Under the pieces are notes generated by a model. It was not told the origin of the DNA. It was given only the letters and a program-made list of their open reading frames with translations, and did not search any database. From NCBI GenBank assembly GCA_038998005.1, contig JAVZIY010000002.1, positions 1-31,995 of the forward strand: a stretch of DNA of 31,995 nt, in the 5' to 3' direction. The DNA comes from CALIKW01 sp038998005 (GTDB lineage Archaea > Aenigmatarchaeota > Aenigmatarchaeia > CG10238-14 > SCSR01). A program made the position numbers and the translations under genes. This document shows, one piece after another, positions 30,401-31,995 of this stretch; position 1 is the first letter of the stretch, and each line of letters begins with the position of its first letter.

Positions 30401-31738
30401 TCCATAGTAATAAGAATCACCAACAAAAACAGCTTTCCATTTGTGTTCGCCAACTGAGTAAGTACAGTCTGGGTCGAATGCTATGGTTAAATAACCTAAG
30501 CTTGAAGAGTTAGACCATTTTCCCCAAGTTCCATCTTTTGTAACGTTTATGTAAAGAGTGTCAGAACCTTTATCTAAGTAGCTATTAGTGAAAGTATCAA
30601 AAAGTCTTGCTTCTAAAATAGTTGTATTGCTTCCTACTCTGCTAGCCCAAGAATCATTTCCTTGTGAGTAGACCCAATAAGTGTTTCTTTTAGTAACGTT
30701 GAAAGTTTTGGTAGAAGTTCCTGCATAGCCAGAATGCAAATCACTTGCGTTTATAAACCATTCATAGTCTCCTATATCAGTTCCAGAAGTATACTTTTTG
30801 CTCAATTCAACTTGTTTATTTATACAATCTGAGCAAAGTGTTGAGTTAGCTAAAGAAAATTCTCCTGTAGGTAATTTTCTTATCCATAGGCTTACGTTAA
30901 CTGTATCATCATCATCTGTTACGTTTACTTTGAAAACAAAAGTCGAACCCCAAGGTGCTTGCTGTGGAGAAACGAATTCATTTGTTAAAACAGGATTGAC
31001 TTGATGGAAGAAGACTTGGTTTCTAATTTTTGTTCCATTATTATAGTAAGATCTTGAAGAATTCATCTCAACATTATACCAACCTGAAGGATTGGAAGAA
31101 ATGTTCCATGTGCAATTGTAAAAGCCGTTTCCTTCACTTAAAACTTGCTCACAAACTGTTGAAAAGGCATTATAGCCAGAGTGGAAAATTCTGAAAGTTA
31201 CCGAAGCATCGCTTATTATTAAACCGCATTCATCGGTTACGTTTCCTCTTACAGTTACATTTTCGTTAGAGAGATAAGCTTCTCCATTTGGTTCACTAAC
31301 ACTGTTGTTTAGCCAGCCTTTTATATTTGTGGTTAAGGTTAAAGTTGAGTTAACGTCTTTGTAGCAAGAATCTTGGTAAGTTCCAGCCTTCCAGTATTGC
31401 ATGCTAGCTGAATAATCACAGTTCGGAGAGAATGAAGATGCTAAATAACCTTGAGAGTCTGTTATATTCTGCCAACCTGAATCATAATTTACTTGGTCTT
31501 TTGTCACCCAAACTTTTCCTTGAACATTATAAGGAACATAACTTTTATTATCTGTATCATAAATTCTTACTTTTAGCAAAACTGAGCCAGAATTTCTGTT
31601 AACCCAAGAGTTATTACCTTCGGACAAACCAGAATATTCAATGATAACGTCATCCTTAGTAAAAGTGAAGTTTTTCCCTGGTCTATCAGTAGAGTTGTGA
31701 GCATCACTTGCGTTGAACTTGAAATAATACTCAGGCAT
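6461..31738 (-). CDS. Giant surface fibre protein fused through one TM helix to a cytoplasmic HerA/TraG-type ATPase (5' end missing)
   Basis: One uninterrupted frame of 8,425 codons from the first ATG (31738). That ATG is inside a repeat module, lacks a signal peptide and is not the true start; repeat sequence continues in frame to 31900. Residues 1 to ~6,000 are ~330-residue units of three beta-sandwich-like modules: (i) GWG...F.V.V.D.D....V.LW ending in NASD; (ii) KDD or GPNI...NRS...FDP(N/D)CSYSVG.Q.WK.G..DSCY; (iii) PNGE...DDCG...NGxYNCT...SKxYYN. Residues ~6,000-8,020 hold more Ig-like, CARDB/NEW3-like domains, a CGNGEC cysteine module (7741-7762) and a Pro/Gly hinge. A TM helix (8031-8052) is followed by basic residues, placing the C-terminus inside the cell. 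The ATPase (8085-8354) has Walker A GGTGSGKT (8112-8119), Walker B LLLVYDE (D8241, E8242) and RKWGIGLFLISQ; a coiled-coil tail (8355-8425) ends it. N-glycosylation sequons are dense throughout the ectodomain. It overlaps the 613-residue gene downstream. Likely a surface fibre or adhesin coupled to a translocation or force-generating motor; the cargo is unknown. Confidence 0.95.
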   Translation of the reverse strand: MPEYYFKFNASDAHNSTDRPGKNFTFTKDDVIIEYSGLSEGNNSWVNRNSGSVLLKVRIYDTDNKSYVPYNVQGKVWVTKDQVNYDSGWQNITDSQGYLASSFSPNCDYSASMQYWKAGTYQDSCYKDVNSTLTLTTNIKGWLNNSVSEPNGEAYLSNENVTVRGNVTDECGLIISDASVTFRIFHSGYNAFSTVCEQVLSEGNGFYNCTWNISSNPSGWYNVEMNSSRSYYNNGTKIRNQVFFHQVNPVLTNEFVSPQQAPWGSTFVFKVNVTDDDDTVNVSLWIRKLPTGEFSLANSTLCSDCINKQVELSKKYTSGTDIGDYEWFINASDLHSGYAGTSTKTFNVTKRNTYWVYSQGNDSWASRVGSNTTILEARLFDTFTNSYLDKGSDTLYINVTKDGTWGKWSNSSSLGYLTIAFDPDCTYSVGEHKWKAVFVGDSYYYGSESQNFTVNIYSEFYAQVLQPNGEVYSEGENIQIIGRLRDECLNNIPGATTIFRVYPGDYSCDPEPANDLGNGNYSCTFGTSGLLGWYDISMNSSKNYFNDTYTLKQNAFQIRRKPSITSYQISPEQEGWGYNFTVNAYLLDADSGDTLNISLWKSYNGINWVYVSSQIKVDCTSGCDIIFNPEFTCSDYLSSSTIYLKLNVSDSYGLKNETSSFTVTLEKDDVSFNTIQAPSSVDREGGTGVFVVRVNDTDKNAWLDDSQESVKGYFWFTKEPSSPTWDSGWFATVNSSGYMQVSFDPNCSYAASYQYWKVGILDNNCYADTNSTELGFTIKGQLKSNLYLPKRFSEFNVSDLINIRWSVYSDCYGISEAYDSGNITGVSNVLNLYNFGNSSSCIDINEIFEGNYNCTWNSTSQPEGNWTINVQVSKTNYNSNSTNFTNWFWLENLAPEIVEIEVSPEQAGWGSVFNYSVYVNDKENDEVTCLLYVNTTGSFVFKGINTTSTPGLCNVIVNDFTCQDQSNASFYFIVNDTFNKVNTSEIFGVTQGPNITKNSISITLIQGNGAKVNRSDNNPIGNKTKLILKVNDTTRNSVPLENTNGSIWMTYDFSNYYQYFVKTNSSGYFNFDFDPDCSGPYYQTGKQYWIAAVIDDVCYETKYTNSTPTENYTVDVIGDLILEIISPKGEKYLRSNYPDGQNVNLTARITSDCSVEGGLSDAQTSFILTQGSTVKNCSPIESLGNGYYNCTLNTSDFSAKGWNATFNASKDYFNPSSLTDIFQIWQKGFWVETKPVLTTDFSYVSYNSTGHIGDGGWGETWIFWVNVTDEDEDTLNVNLYINRSDDGEWAQPVSGEGNTTNTTAKGINTTVTFVLKLPSPVALGGSSPIGPHAFKFNVSEKEDIFGNSSIDFPQNINETGNGTFVYQKDDIILEHIAGNTTVVNRTGNQIQTLTVRVYDADRGIYPIFKSDGASIWVTTDLASNYVPLTGTTSVQNSYINTSATQFDPTCSFSVGPQKWKAGITSDNLHYKETNSSEFFINITTVSLSFKYISPKNGKLFIKFPIPADSILLVGNVSDDCGGVNQSTANFYLYRGETIKVCSLIGTIIDYNNGTYGCLISNSTLYSDPELDYGYWNVSFNASKSYYNSSEEEFEQNALYIASRPKLTTGSAYVSTGNHTSGWGDLWFFEVGVEDEDYLGEQGSLVNVSFWVNLTGQWEYVGSQVCSPPCTGIGINALKFEKSFSCENIGTRFFKFNATDNFYSSDKRFRAESSTQSFALSPDLASLTIEQGDGSSVNRVGIETSILKASITDWSKEGITVTEQGISGRIYITKNRTTFDSFIPLTTGSDGLFTYDFDPNCSYYTGRQWWKVELTDSCYSSTSSQNATVYVYGQLYSNLEYPPSGWVNGTGTLIPIILDVKSDCSGYIDEESPGVPNSTEGISYPIKVRRPDDSTIENCYPWQDWENGTYNCTFDTIYHPPGYYDIILSSAKQYFIPNTTYYYDWFELTNLPPSYQNPQVTPSIGGWGSKYNFSIEVKDTDLDLVNCSLFVSTDDGLTWRYVNSTIISGSSQWQNCSFTLVEPYACNSTYFDVGNDNWFRFNLTDEVGQTSVVTTPGPEITKDNITITYVYGNNTNITRASGFLPLKVYVFDTVRNKAVGSYGSAQARISFNVTKDGTNYVLVGSNQTYASLPGNVTFNFDPSCEFDVGYQQWFAFYNSSVGAGGECYYYNESERFSIGIVGQLVNYVVSPNSTKNRFVREEENITFRGNVTTDCSAKDGLITNANVTFEATHAGTGGKYYCDEPLINEGNGYYSCLFINNASKPTRNYKLNMSSSNVSWFNPGWTEVTGLCTPTPCAFFVVTKPSLSSPSVSYTQDGGWGESWQFSITLSDPDLDVNTVRLWVRNTTPAPSACPEASAWPDFYLKGSQSVSQGNIIFNYPSPAFSSACAGVSFEFFFNTSDGERTANTSLLTFTVQKDDVNITLVEGNSAILNRSLAPYQENVTFSIRIYDTDRNVLLGVGTPGTIKFYVTTDPNNPNSFVVEESIPQIGAGGFVNHTFPKAETRCNYGIGPLRWRAEFGSTSTIYKATNSTSTYGDDFYITLITYPLQVSVIAPNNQSFRRNVDLITYVGNVSDDCGGVKGASVEFRAYPEEINPSSTCLPSEVTDYNNGTYSCSRMPSEDWQMTYHNLTINASKQYYEPSEIFEKQDSFVIVTNPTLTLLIPTSKCRASECLGSDNNFGWGELWNFSAIVQDLDQGAYSFEKLNVSLWIDFGSGYQLVNSTLCYAPTCQSQKLITFLQTFDCGKIGSWNYKINISDYWGYKNESSGGIIINPNSIEVEYVSSPTKIDREIGTTQGTFILRIKDLDKDEYLPSGVNASFFFTKDGSTFNVKNDVKTNSSGHINITLDPDCSYSVGIQKWDGGISGDYCYYSENYTQRIGGPYAPPEYNISGQIKVNLLQPYYQQIFNVTQQILIRFNTTSDCSEEGLIANATYPLAQIELRSPYGEWETCSPLNNEYNGWYNCTWDSTNKKEGYWSINLTASKLPNYNLNETMFENFFWLENVYSVAENTSVSPSQGGWSRLFNYSIDIYDQEGDTINCSLFISKDNQQTWEYKGSYIVQGNPGIPTQGKCFVQVHDFDCEDIGEDNWFKWQIQNGEPANTYNTSAVQGPNITESTVSITYIEGNDSYLNRSSGINQIKRFGVNVYDIENSSYAPNVNVSFWVTNDSTNYRLNVKNQTDYLGNASYYFDPDCSYAVGKQYWIAGVTDSCYLDANTTSNFTIYVIGDLSNSILQPVGGTEYKRGENITIRGYVSSDCSWEVLNESVSVNFVSIHSETGQQFICSPVLNENDGHYNCTFNTSSPAIMPARFYNIKFNSSKQYYNPYETTGNNNFWIETAPTLTNPSVNNTQGGWGEWYTFSINVTDEDRDDVRVWLWRRRVGTEAWSQFGTPLTKSSGIVSQVLNFTRTFTCDDLNYGANQVWEFMFNATDDPTTYADDKANSTTISLTLEKNDIAVIYVEGNNSVVNRSVAPSQSNATLRVQVIDTDRNISVSSEPGTARFYVTTNPYDVNSYAVDKTITTGTETGGYLTDIFPTSPRCNYKIGPLRWKTEFGSTCYKTTNSSVFFLNTTTYPLQVEIQRPNNETFRRAIDTILLRGNVSDDCGLVSGAEVSLKTVKGVFSYGCPDDVGINDEGNGWYNCSFVSSSTWSLGYYNATMEASKEFYEGSEIKTKINASVLVTNPQIQGLSVTTSDTVNPGGWGELWAFSAQVRDIDQGISELGFEKLNISLWIDFGSGYQLVNSTLCYAPACSEWAEISFTQHDFNCQHIGTRAYKWNVSDVWNYKVEASDSVTVSQDDVEFPTNEITEPNIIEREGSKEGIFVFRIKDKDNNSYVPANVNASIWFTTNASDQTSWDYTRHLTTNSSGYVTYGFDPNCSYSVGIQYWKGGSLDSCYEVKNMTPRTFEIKGQLKNQLNQPSFGSVYNVTELISINFTTLSDCSAYRGDENPVINASSYTIELKSPLETWESCLPINNSYQGWYNCTWNSTGKKEGFWSIRLNSTKEYFNQNSTVYENWFQLVNWNATNTSIPIVNPSEAGWSRIFNYSIAVYDQEGDTINCSLFISKDNQQTWEYKGSYIIQGTPGIPTQGTCWVALHNFTCEDIDKPEGQEWIVSKAKWFKWQIENGEPENAWFTDAIQGPNITESQVLISYIVGDNSYVNRSSGINQVVRLAVNVFDLENLSYASNVNVSFWVTNDSTNYRVDIINQTDSFGNASYYFNPDCSYSIGKQYWIAGVTDSCYLDINASSNFTSYIIGDLIPTITSPKGEKYLRSDYEDGQLVSFNASIKDECGLAITNAQLNFSGIKDSEVKWCEEVINLGDGNYSCKLNTTNFRAQGWNSSVNVSANFYNSNSSLETFVIWQKGFWVETKPVLTTEWWYESRDYLGNLGDGGWGETWYFRVNATDEDYDILEVKLWVNSSQAGGDWAQPLSSMTNSSVQGKNVTVTFVIPAWSTYSNPGLGSHIFKFNVSEVKDIYNNATKDFVNNTYEIGNGNFTITKDDLLLIHVEGNNTSVHRPENNYQTLSVKVFDKDKGSDVTSGILSTNVRIWVTNNLAFNFTPIPSTFSSGYINTSSGQFDPDCNFKVGPQKWKAGVLYAEAYKAANSSEFSINITTDPLNIELLQPLNAKFYLKGIEDVPVKVKVTDECGGVSEANVTIISQQLGAYPQNKDCVEDQSPKGQIFYEGNGIYNCTFRADTTAQEEPTWLYGYTNVSVQAFKTYYNDSEVNFTINSYYLTSKPEITLKSLYTDYGTSGWGENWHFPVDIEDKDYNAQLGSVINVYLWLNLTGSWELFGYKTCVPAVGNCTNLEFYPVNFTCNRTYSDVGIKGYKINASDNFNYTDEEQSSFTITQDQADIADVKYSKSSIAREFSDSAWFASLFVDTIRGLEITYENVSGKIYITTDSSNYLFNLSLLSQPNGYFNYTFDPNCSFSVGMQKWKINLEDSCYYTASSGEQGFTIIGQLKNSLIEPAYGSNIEIEVGKTVNVTSSIKGECGENVESASVTHEARWPDLTFENITPVEELGSGFYNSTWNITFKKGGYYSFRVNSSKEYYYSNSSLFVDWIYLNNTPPLVENFSVIPSSAGWGNNFTFSADIDDIQLDNVTCKLFTFTPSSSSWVYRGNATVYGGKGNCSITVSNFNCQDVNYTLNWFKFEIDDGTNLFNTSNISAPNIERDPVEIEYVYGNESIANRSMYQKDLLVLRIKDSIRNSYVGSGIQGRIFVTKDGTNYDSGTQNTTNSTGYLNVYFDAKSDYEVGPQYWKGGTYQDSCYLDANSSEFILIVYGDLINYLLIPETYTEYLKPEENISIRVSVTDDYPVAVSDASVNITLIHGLQNFECSPVYPMGNGEYNCTRNTSTLVAGIYNISIASNKTYYNNGYTLKENAFFIKTKPILYGENVSSQQDGTLGGWGETWTFKVNVTDEDLDNVTVYLYVKWENDADWTLANVSDYESNPELQGPLNVSVILNYKNPGLFQNKKGNWSYKFVAQDSRGYQTETLPKNFTIEKDDVQIQVWTGNGEIVWRNGTQILYLRVNVTDIDRNLPAENANVTFWVTLNGNDFDSGTSTSSDFEGVAEYPFDPNCDYSTGIQKWKAGMVYDQYYKEFTTQNFTLIIKTLMQLNITYPDGQSFLIGEKVPFIGYVYDECFGIPGATVTFKDIRGYSDWSCTPVSDLGNGTYNCTFDTSGKPYEWHDVEMTALKQYYENYPTPSVRTKTNAYFLASQPSLSDLSVDHSFGGWGELYTFSVKITDLDKNYNNITLWKSSDNQTWNLVDWKWVKASYSNMPVSFSVRFGCEDYLNGEDGKLYYKINTSDEYGYKATTEVKNITLERDDVYLSIGADSNSSVRRIGNNEAYFRLIIKDTDYGIYPSNVNGTVWITEDGSSYTVILNCTSTLGNCSVFYNPNCNSNVGIQYWKAGTTDICYKEVNTSSQTFTVYGQLNVSLIYPLNGAIINRGKITSLNASVSGECSEIIGDASVNWYNSSFNLLASGYNTSWNVPKTYKLGPETIYVNASRQYYDPNSNSSSIYIYGWSELDSISPANGTIASAGTPITITCHVRDSNTSQSIADYIINFLKNGTSLANVSTNENGYASYVWYTTGEAAGWYNLTCAIESNSTLYYNTSTSQIETLVKLARPLIIDQIVRQYSWIYRNDSFAPHQTNISVHVKDAGIGDAENANVSFYNSTHFLNSCLTNSSGWCSFVNFNADDSITPGPYTIYMNATKPGNEDSLTNTTIITIKGILNTTIILPLNESYYSKSQSIPLKANGSSENGESFAELLPIVKWYNETAQIAQGMDTYLPQPQVAEQRTGWHSFMAVASKSYYDDGIANVSVLITSLSDVVWISPVGIIPYPQGFYPTCLVKDHESGAGISDYTVNFSYKWEPSTQFIYNGSYQTNSSGYASYSFIPEQKGNITFNCTIGDNGTQYYSANIKEAIETIWVKDLEPPKIYNASIIPNSSIEANLNSTNITATIVDNYEIDSVWANITMPNGTIIILSMNNITIPEKSFGFFEATYSVSYLPPIGGTYNISIYARDFAPEYNINSTFVESIEVWGKTFGLIEQVPQEIVAYNITQTKGFSFDVRITFTNIGPATAYSVNLTHTEEPLGSLTYNETMKECGTLYANQNCTWDLRVTVPPATLPQLITSYIIAGWREPDNTLGQTFNSTSITVSSNPVVEISPKEIVKETPHDKSTYVGNVTTFAAGNDDLRDTKLITVGGNLFLDCPLCYLSVVPSEIGLLGAGQSIVSHISLTVPAGQAPGIYWTKLRANTSNAGYDEMLLNLTIPVNNSWIRNPETFGTVLLPLNTSGKIGNITVKNIGNVKITFEILKSGNGSAFITAYPSGAPQTTAFDLEKLMERNVSLDYTVSSNAVEGIYTVEIVVRNVTPANPKERRTNITLNVTDIPPIIEDVFVEPRVFEVGYENVTIQAKITDNFAVDKAWINVTLPNETIEVHFMDKFGDIYNLSYFSLNEGIHLIKICANDTRSLEACTQAIEVEGSKTTWLEIIPNATQIIADDITIDYGQNFTVNITLNNTGGSRAFDSNLTINASNITAFPEFFEFGTILKKQVKSNLTEIRIPNATPAGIYYISLNASWRNLNDTYNSSNKTIIVNVTKNPKLIVLEENITKIIPGGTAGNTSFTIKSIGNENVTNVSINCSSGKVCEDFDVLFEPENFTLIPVGETRKVNVSIYVPPNYQTGSYNGSIEIKYDGKASYLQVYVNVPINISWEHLEKEIHRSVLQADSGYFGSLTIVNTGNSEIPLSLVVTGNIKPYLNLSEKEIILPYAGSKTIHIYYSSPDIPYDTNYTGKIISNITGELRENASIKMQESFVSMFVSVYKVKIISPTKANPLTRVLPNDLIEAKVNISANSSYVTQNVSFNISIFNSSLSSLSVINSSYFNSSENLWRVKFYAPELSIARVYSLNVTASYNGTKYLVRSDIEEDSIVYMDNIPPIITLILPVRVPANSTISIKANVTESGGIKNITGNLTYPNGGSETINFSLISKIVDNYLYEFNFSNTSLIGNYTIEIKACDLSENCNLETSSFEIYPTVLFSGYAKNIELLGEPVIDLSFNLFDAGTKVKRFEIIPNLTTGIYNETIDAKSYDLALQLKEYGFSHRIEMYNLSLIQNYFNPVVVGNIPSVRTSTSVLKSIYVYTILKPSYYILYFNFSDCVEGGCNVPIHDPSRLGIYRYGGNWTPKITTAQNSLWVRITNPNRDNSDNSVNISAFYVKANLTDLSGAYVLAEFICGNGECESEYGETTENCPSDCPYLPPAPTPVVPVTGGGAGAITIPAIPAIPAIPPGAGPGANVTLAPVQIKSTLLETTLVPGEEKIFSIDVTNNLDKLIDVRITVEGPAFQLLTIQKPVFNVPPKGLGVTAIRAYAPLTIAPGIYTGDIVVKTENIEDRIPVTIVVKPVLEPLLDVKVTVLSKAVNPGQNLTFELKLVNMGETEKIEDITVTYTVRSLLDPRIVIATSQETLAVSTVNTVRREIKIPEGTSEGRYLIEVNASYWYGGKYALSSDNFDVTVLPLPLFILRTIFMHWATYIILFVGVPSLLIGMKWLAAYRAAKAAKARYISPVEFKKLPQPGPNAIEVGKIAETNIKAYIDLSQLIMHSIAAGGTGSGKTVSAMVSAEELLKRKVPIIVFDPTAQWTGFMKPCRLKAMLDLYPQFGLKPTDARGFKTNIVLVDDPNMEIDIKKYMNPGEITVFVMNRLKPEDLDGFVRRSIQSVFDMRPPESKEIKLLLVYDEVHRLLPKYGGKGGYVAIERACREFRKWGIGLFLISQVLLDFKGAIRANIANEIQLRTKYEGDIGRVKSKYGSDYASKVTKLTIGTGLFQNPEYNYGKPWFIAFRPLLHSPFALTDDEINQYVKLNKKIEEFEKKVEELKKKKIDTYDIEIELNIAKDKLKTGAFRMAETYLESIGKRIERLGG
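6674..7486 (-). other. HerA/VirB4/TraG-type ATPase domain within the giant protein
   Basis: Domain feature, residues 8085-8355 of the giant protein. It opens with IEVGKIAETNIKAYIDLSQL, the strand/loop that precedes the P-loop in HerA-FtsK superfamily ATPases. Walker A is at 7382-7405; FDPTAQWTGF follows (cf. FDP.GEY in HerA relatives). Walker B with the catalytic Asp-Glu maps to 7013-7018. Downstream RKWGIGLFLISQ carries the conserved Gln of the superfamily. All core motifs are intact, so ATP hydrolysis is expected. The N-terminal HAS barrel of classical HerA is absent; the TM helix and a short basic linker replace it. Superfamily members act as hexameric pumps of DNA or protein. Confidence 0.88.
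7583..7648 (-). other. Single transmembrane helix of the giant protein
   Basis: Residues 8031-8052 are about 22 uninterrupted, mostly hydrophobic residues, starting IFMHWATYIILFVG and flanked on the C-side by RAAKAAKAR and KK. By the positive-inside rule the ATPase is cytoplasmic and the whole repeat region extracytoplasmic. It is the only clear membrane span in the giant frame within this window. Confidence 0.85.
8358..8384 (-). repeat. Three tandem 9-bp repeats encoding an IPA hinge
   Basis: GGAATTGCT appears twice and then GGAATTGCA, back to back, encoding AIPAIPAIP. It lies in a Pro/Gly linker (PPAPTPVVPV, then GGGAGA, then PPGAGPGA) between the cysteine module and the last two Ig-like domains before the membrane. 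This is a likely flexible hinge and a possible slippage site. Confidence 0.85.
8453..8518 (-). other. Cysteine module CGNGEC...CPSDCP in the giant protein
   Basis: Residues 7741-7762 contain four Cys in a C-G-N-G-x-C ... N-C-P-x-D-C-P pattern. I have seen this module repeatedly in exported proteins of DPANN archaea, often near the membrane-proximal end. It probably forms a small disulfide or metal-stabilised knot that separates the fibre from the Pro/Gly hinge. Confidence 0.7.
18618..18664 (-). repeat. Near-identical DNA tract (partner 28020-28066)
   Basis: This 47-bp tract matches 28020-28066 at 46 of 47 positions although the copies are 9,402 bp (nine units) apart. It encodes QKGFWVETKPVLTT. 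The flanking units (4-5 and 13-14) are also each other's closest relatives by eye. Confidence 0.85.
19511..19596 (-). repeat. Near-identical DNA tract, copy 1 (partner 22565-22650)
   Basis: These 86 bp match 22565-22650 at 83 of 86 positions, exactly 3,054 bp apart, within class C units of the giant gene. They encode NCSLFISKDNQQTWEYKGSY. The identity is far above that of the surrounding repeats and suggests recent duplication or gene conversion. Confidence 0.85.
22565..22650 (-). repeat. Near-identical DNA tract, copy 2 (partner 19511-19596)
   Basis: Partner of the tract at 19511-19596, with three mismatches in 86 bp. Both lie at the same place in their units, one super-repeat apart. Confidence 0.85.
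28020..28066 (-). repeat. Near-identical DNA tract (partner 18618-18664)
   Basis: Second copy of the 47-bp tract, with one mismatch, at the junction entering the fourth repeat unit. Confidence 0.85.
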
Positions 31739-31900
31739 GTCGTTACAGTTAAATCCCTTGTAGTAGAAAGTTAGCTCAGTCTTTATTCCACAATCATAGC
31801 AAATTTGAGAATCAACATACCACCAAGTAGAATTGTCTGGAGATAGCCATAAGCTTACATTAACATCGTCTGCATTTTCATCGCTAACGTAATATCTTTT
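31739..31900 (-). CDS. In-frame 5' continuation of the giant gene (no start codon)
   Basis: The frame upstream of the ATG at 31738 stays open for 54 codons and encodes a normal module (i): SDENADDVNVSLWLS, then a C...C pair and GFNCND before MPEYYFKFNASD. It matches the same place in later units, so it is genuine coding sequence of the giant protein. It has no ATG, GTG or TTG that could start translation, and it ends upstream at an in-frame TGA (31901-31903). The real N-terminus, which must include an export signal, is not in this window. Confidence 0.75.
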
Positions 31901-31995
31901 TCATCTCAACGCAAACGAGTATTTTTAAGCTGTTGGCTCATCATAAAAATGCTTATAGCCAAAAGAAAGTAAAATGCGTAATGTGGAGTTATAAA
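31901..31995. other. Anomalous right end, repeat frame interrupted
   Basis: The giant gene's frame meets TGA at 31901-31903 and no repeat-like sequence follows in any minus-strand frame. A different minus-strand frame reads a short hydrophobic peptide (AFYFLLAISIFMMS) before a TGA near 31905. Either a contig-end assembly or chimera error or a true disruption of the giant gene would explain it; the sequence alone cannot decide. Confidence 0.4.

Larger units (their letters stand above)
13700..31900 (-). repeat. Degenerate ~1-kb coding repeat array, 17 full units plus one partial
   Basis: The unit signature GWG (GWS in two units, PWG in one) falls at about 30950, 30010, 29012, 27970, 26875, 25843, 24785, 23695, 22682, 21683, 20640, 19626, 18569, 17483, 16491, 15520 and 14538. 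Spacings are 940-1,095 bp. A partial unit precedes the first, up to 31900. Units fall into three classes that strictly alternate. Class C (third, sixth, ninth, twelfth, fifteenth) has GPNI or APNI where the others have KDD-like sequence. Class B leads into a W-F/Y-x-L-x-N segment before each class C unit. The result is a ~3.05-kb super-repeat. Confidence 0.88.

Noticed and set aside
31736..31738. ATG as the true start of the giant protein
   Set aside because: It falls in the middle of a repeat module (before PEYYFKFNASD) that is readable 54 codons further upstream, and no signal peptide follows it.
13700..31900. CRISPR array or non-coding satellite as an explanation for the repeats
   Set aside because: The units are ~1 kb, diverged and read through in one frame with conserved protein motifs; there are no short identical repeats with unique spacers.

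Overview
This AT-rich window looks archaeal. The support is archaeal-type TATA boxes close to the start codons of several genes with little or no leader, a CheC-family protein beside a lone CheY-type receiver, exported proteins packed with N-glycosylation sequons, and a HerA-type ATPase. The N-terminal ITGF-type hydrophobic leader of the left-edge gene and the CGNGEC cysteine module are styles I associate with DPANN archaea (Aenigmarchaeota, Pacearchaeota or Woesearchaeota-like). That placement is an impression from motif style, not a phylogeny.

Layout. Positions 1-2135 (minus) hold the N-terminal ~711 codons of a surface protein that runs off the left edge. Positions 2168-3155 (minus) carry a compact pair, a CheY-like receiver followed by a CheC-like protein. 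A small soluble protein (3199-3447, plus) diverges from this pair across a 43-bp spacer. Next come a small HExxH membrane protein (3531-3971, minus) and two tandem paralogous helical-hairpin proteins (4037-4630, plus). From 4627 to the right edge everything is on the minus strand: a 613-residue coiled-coil protein and, upstream of it and overlapping it by 8 bp, one enormous reading frame of at least 8,425 codons. No stretch over 300 bp lacks a gene, and I saw no rRNA, tRNA, CRISPR array or transposase.

The giant protein is the centrepiece. About 6,000 residues are built from ~1-kb units, each made of three beta-sandwich-like modules. Units follow one another in three alternating classes, giving a ~3.05-kb super-repeat. 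About 2,000 residues of further Ig-like, CARDB/NEW3-like domains follow, then a cysteine module, a Pro/Gly hinge and a single transmembrane helix. On the cytoplasmic side there is a complete HerA/VirB4/TraG-type P-loop ATPase and a coiled-coil tail. A very long cell-surface fibre and a putative DNA- or protein-pumping motor are thus one polypeptide.

Working model (inference): the giant fibre-motor and the 613-residue coiled-coil protein form one translationally coupled cytoplasmic/envelope machine. The receiver, CheC protein and helical-hairpin proteins nearby may tune it, as CheY/CheC and coiled-coil adaptors act on the archaellum. The 5' end of the giant gene is missing: the repeat frame can be read back to 31900 and is then cut by a stop, and the last 95 bp look unlike the rest.
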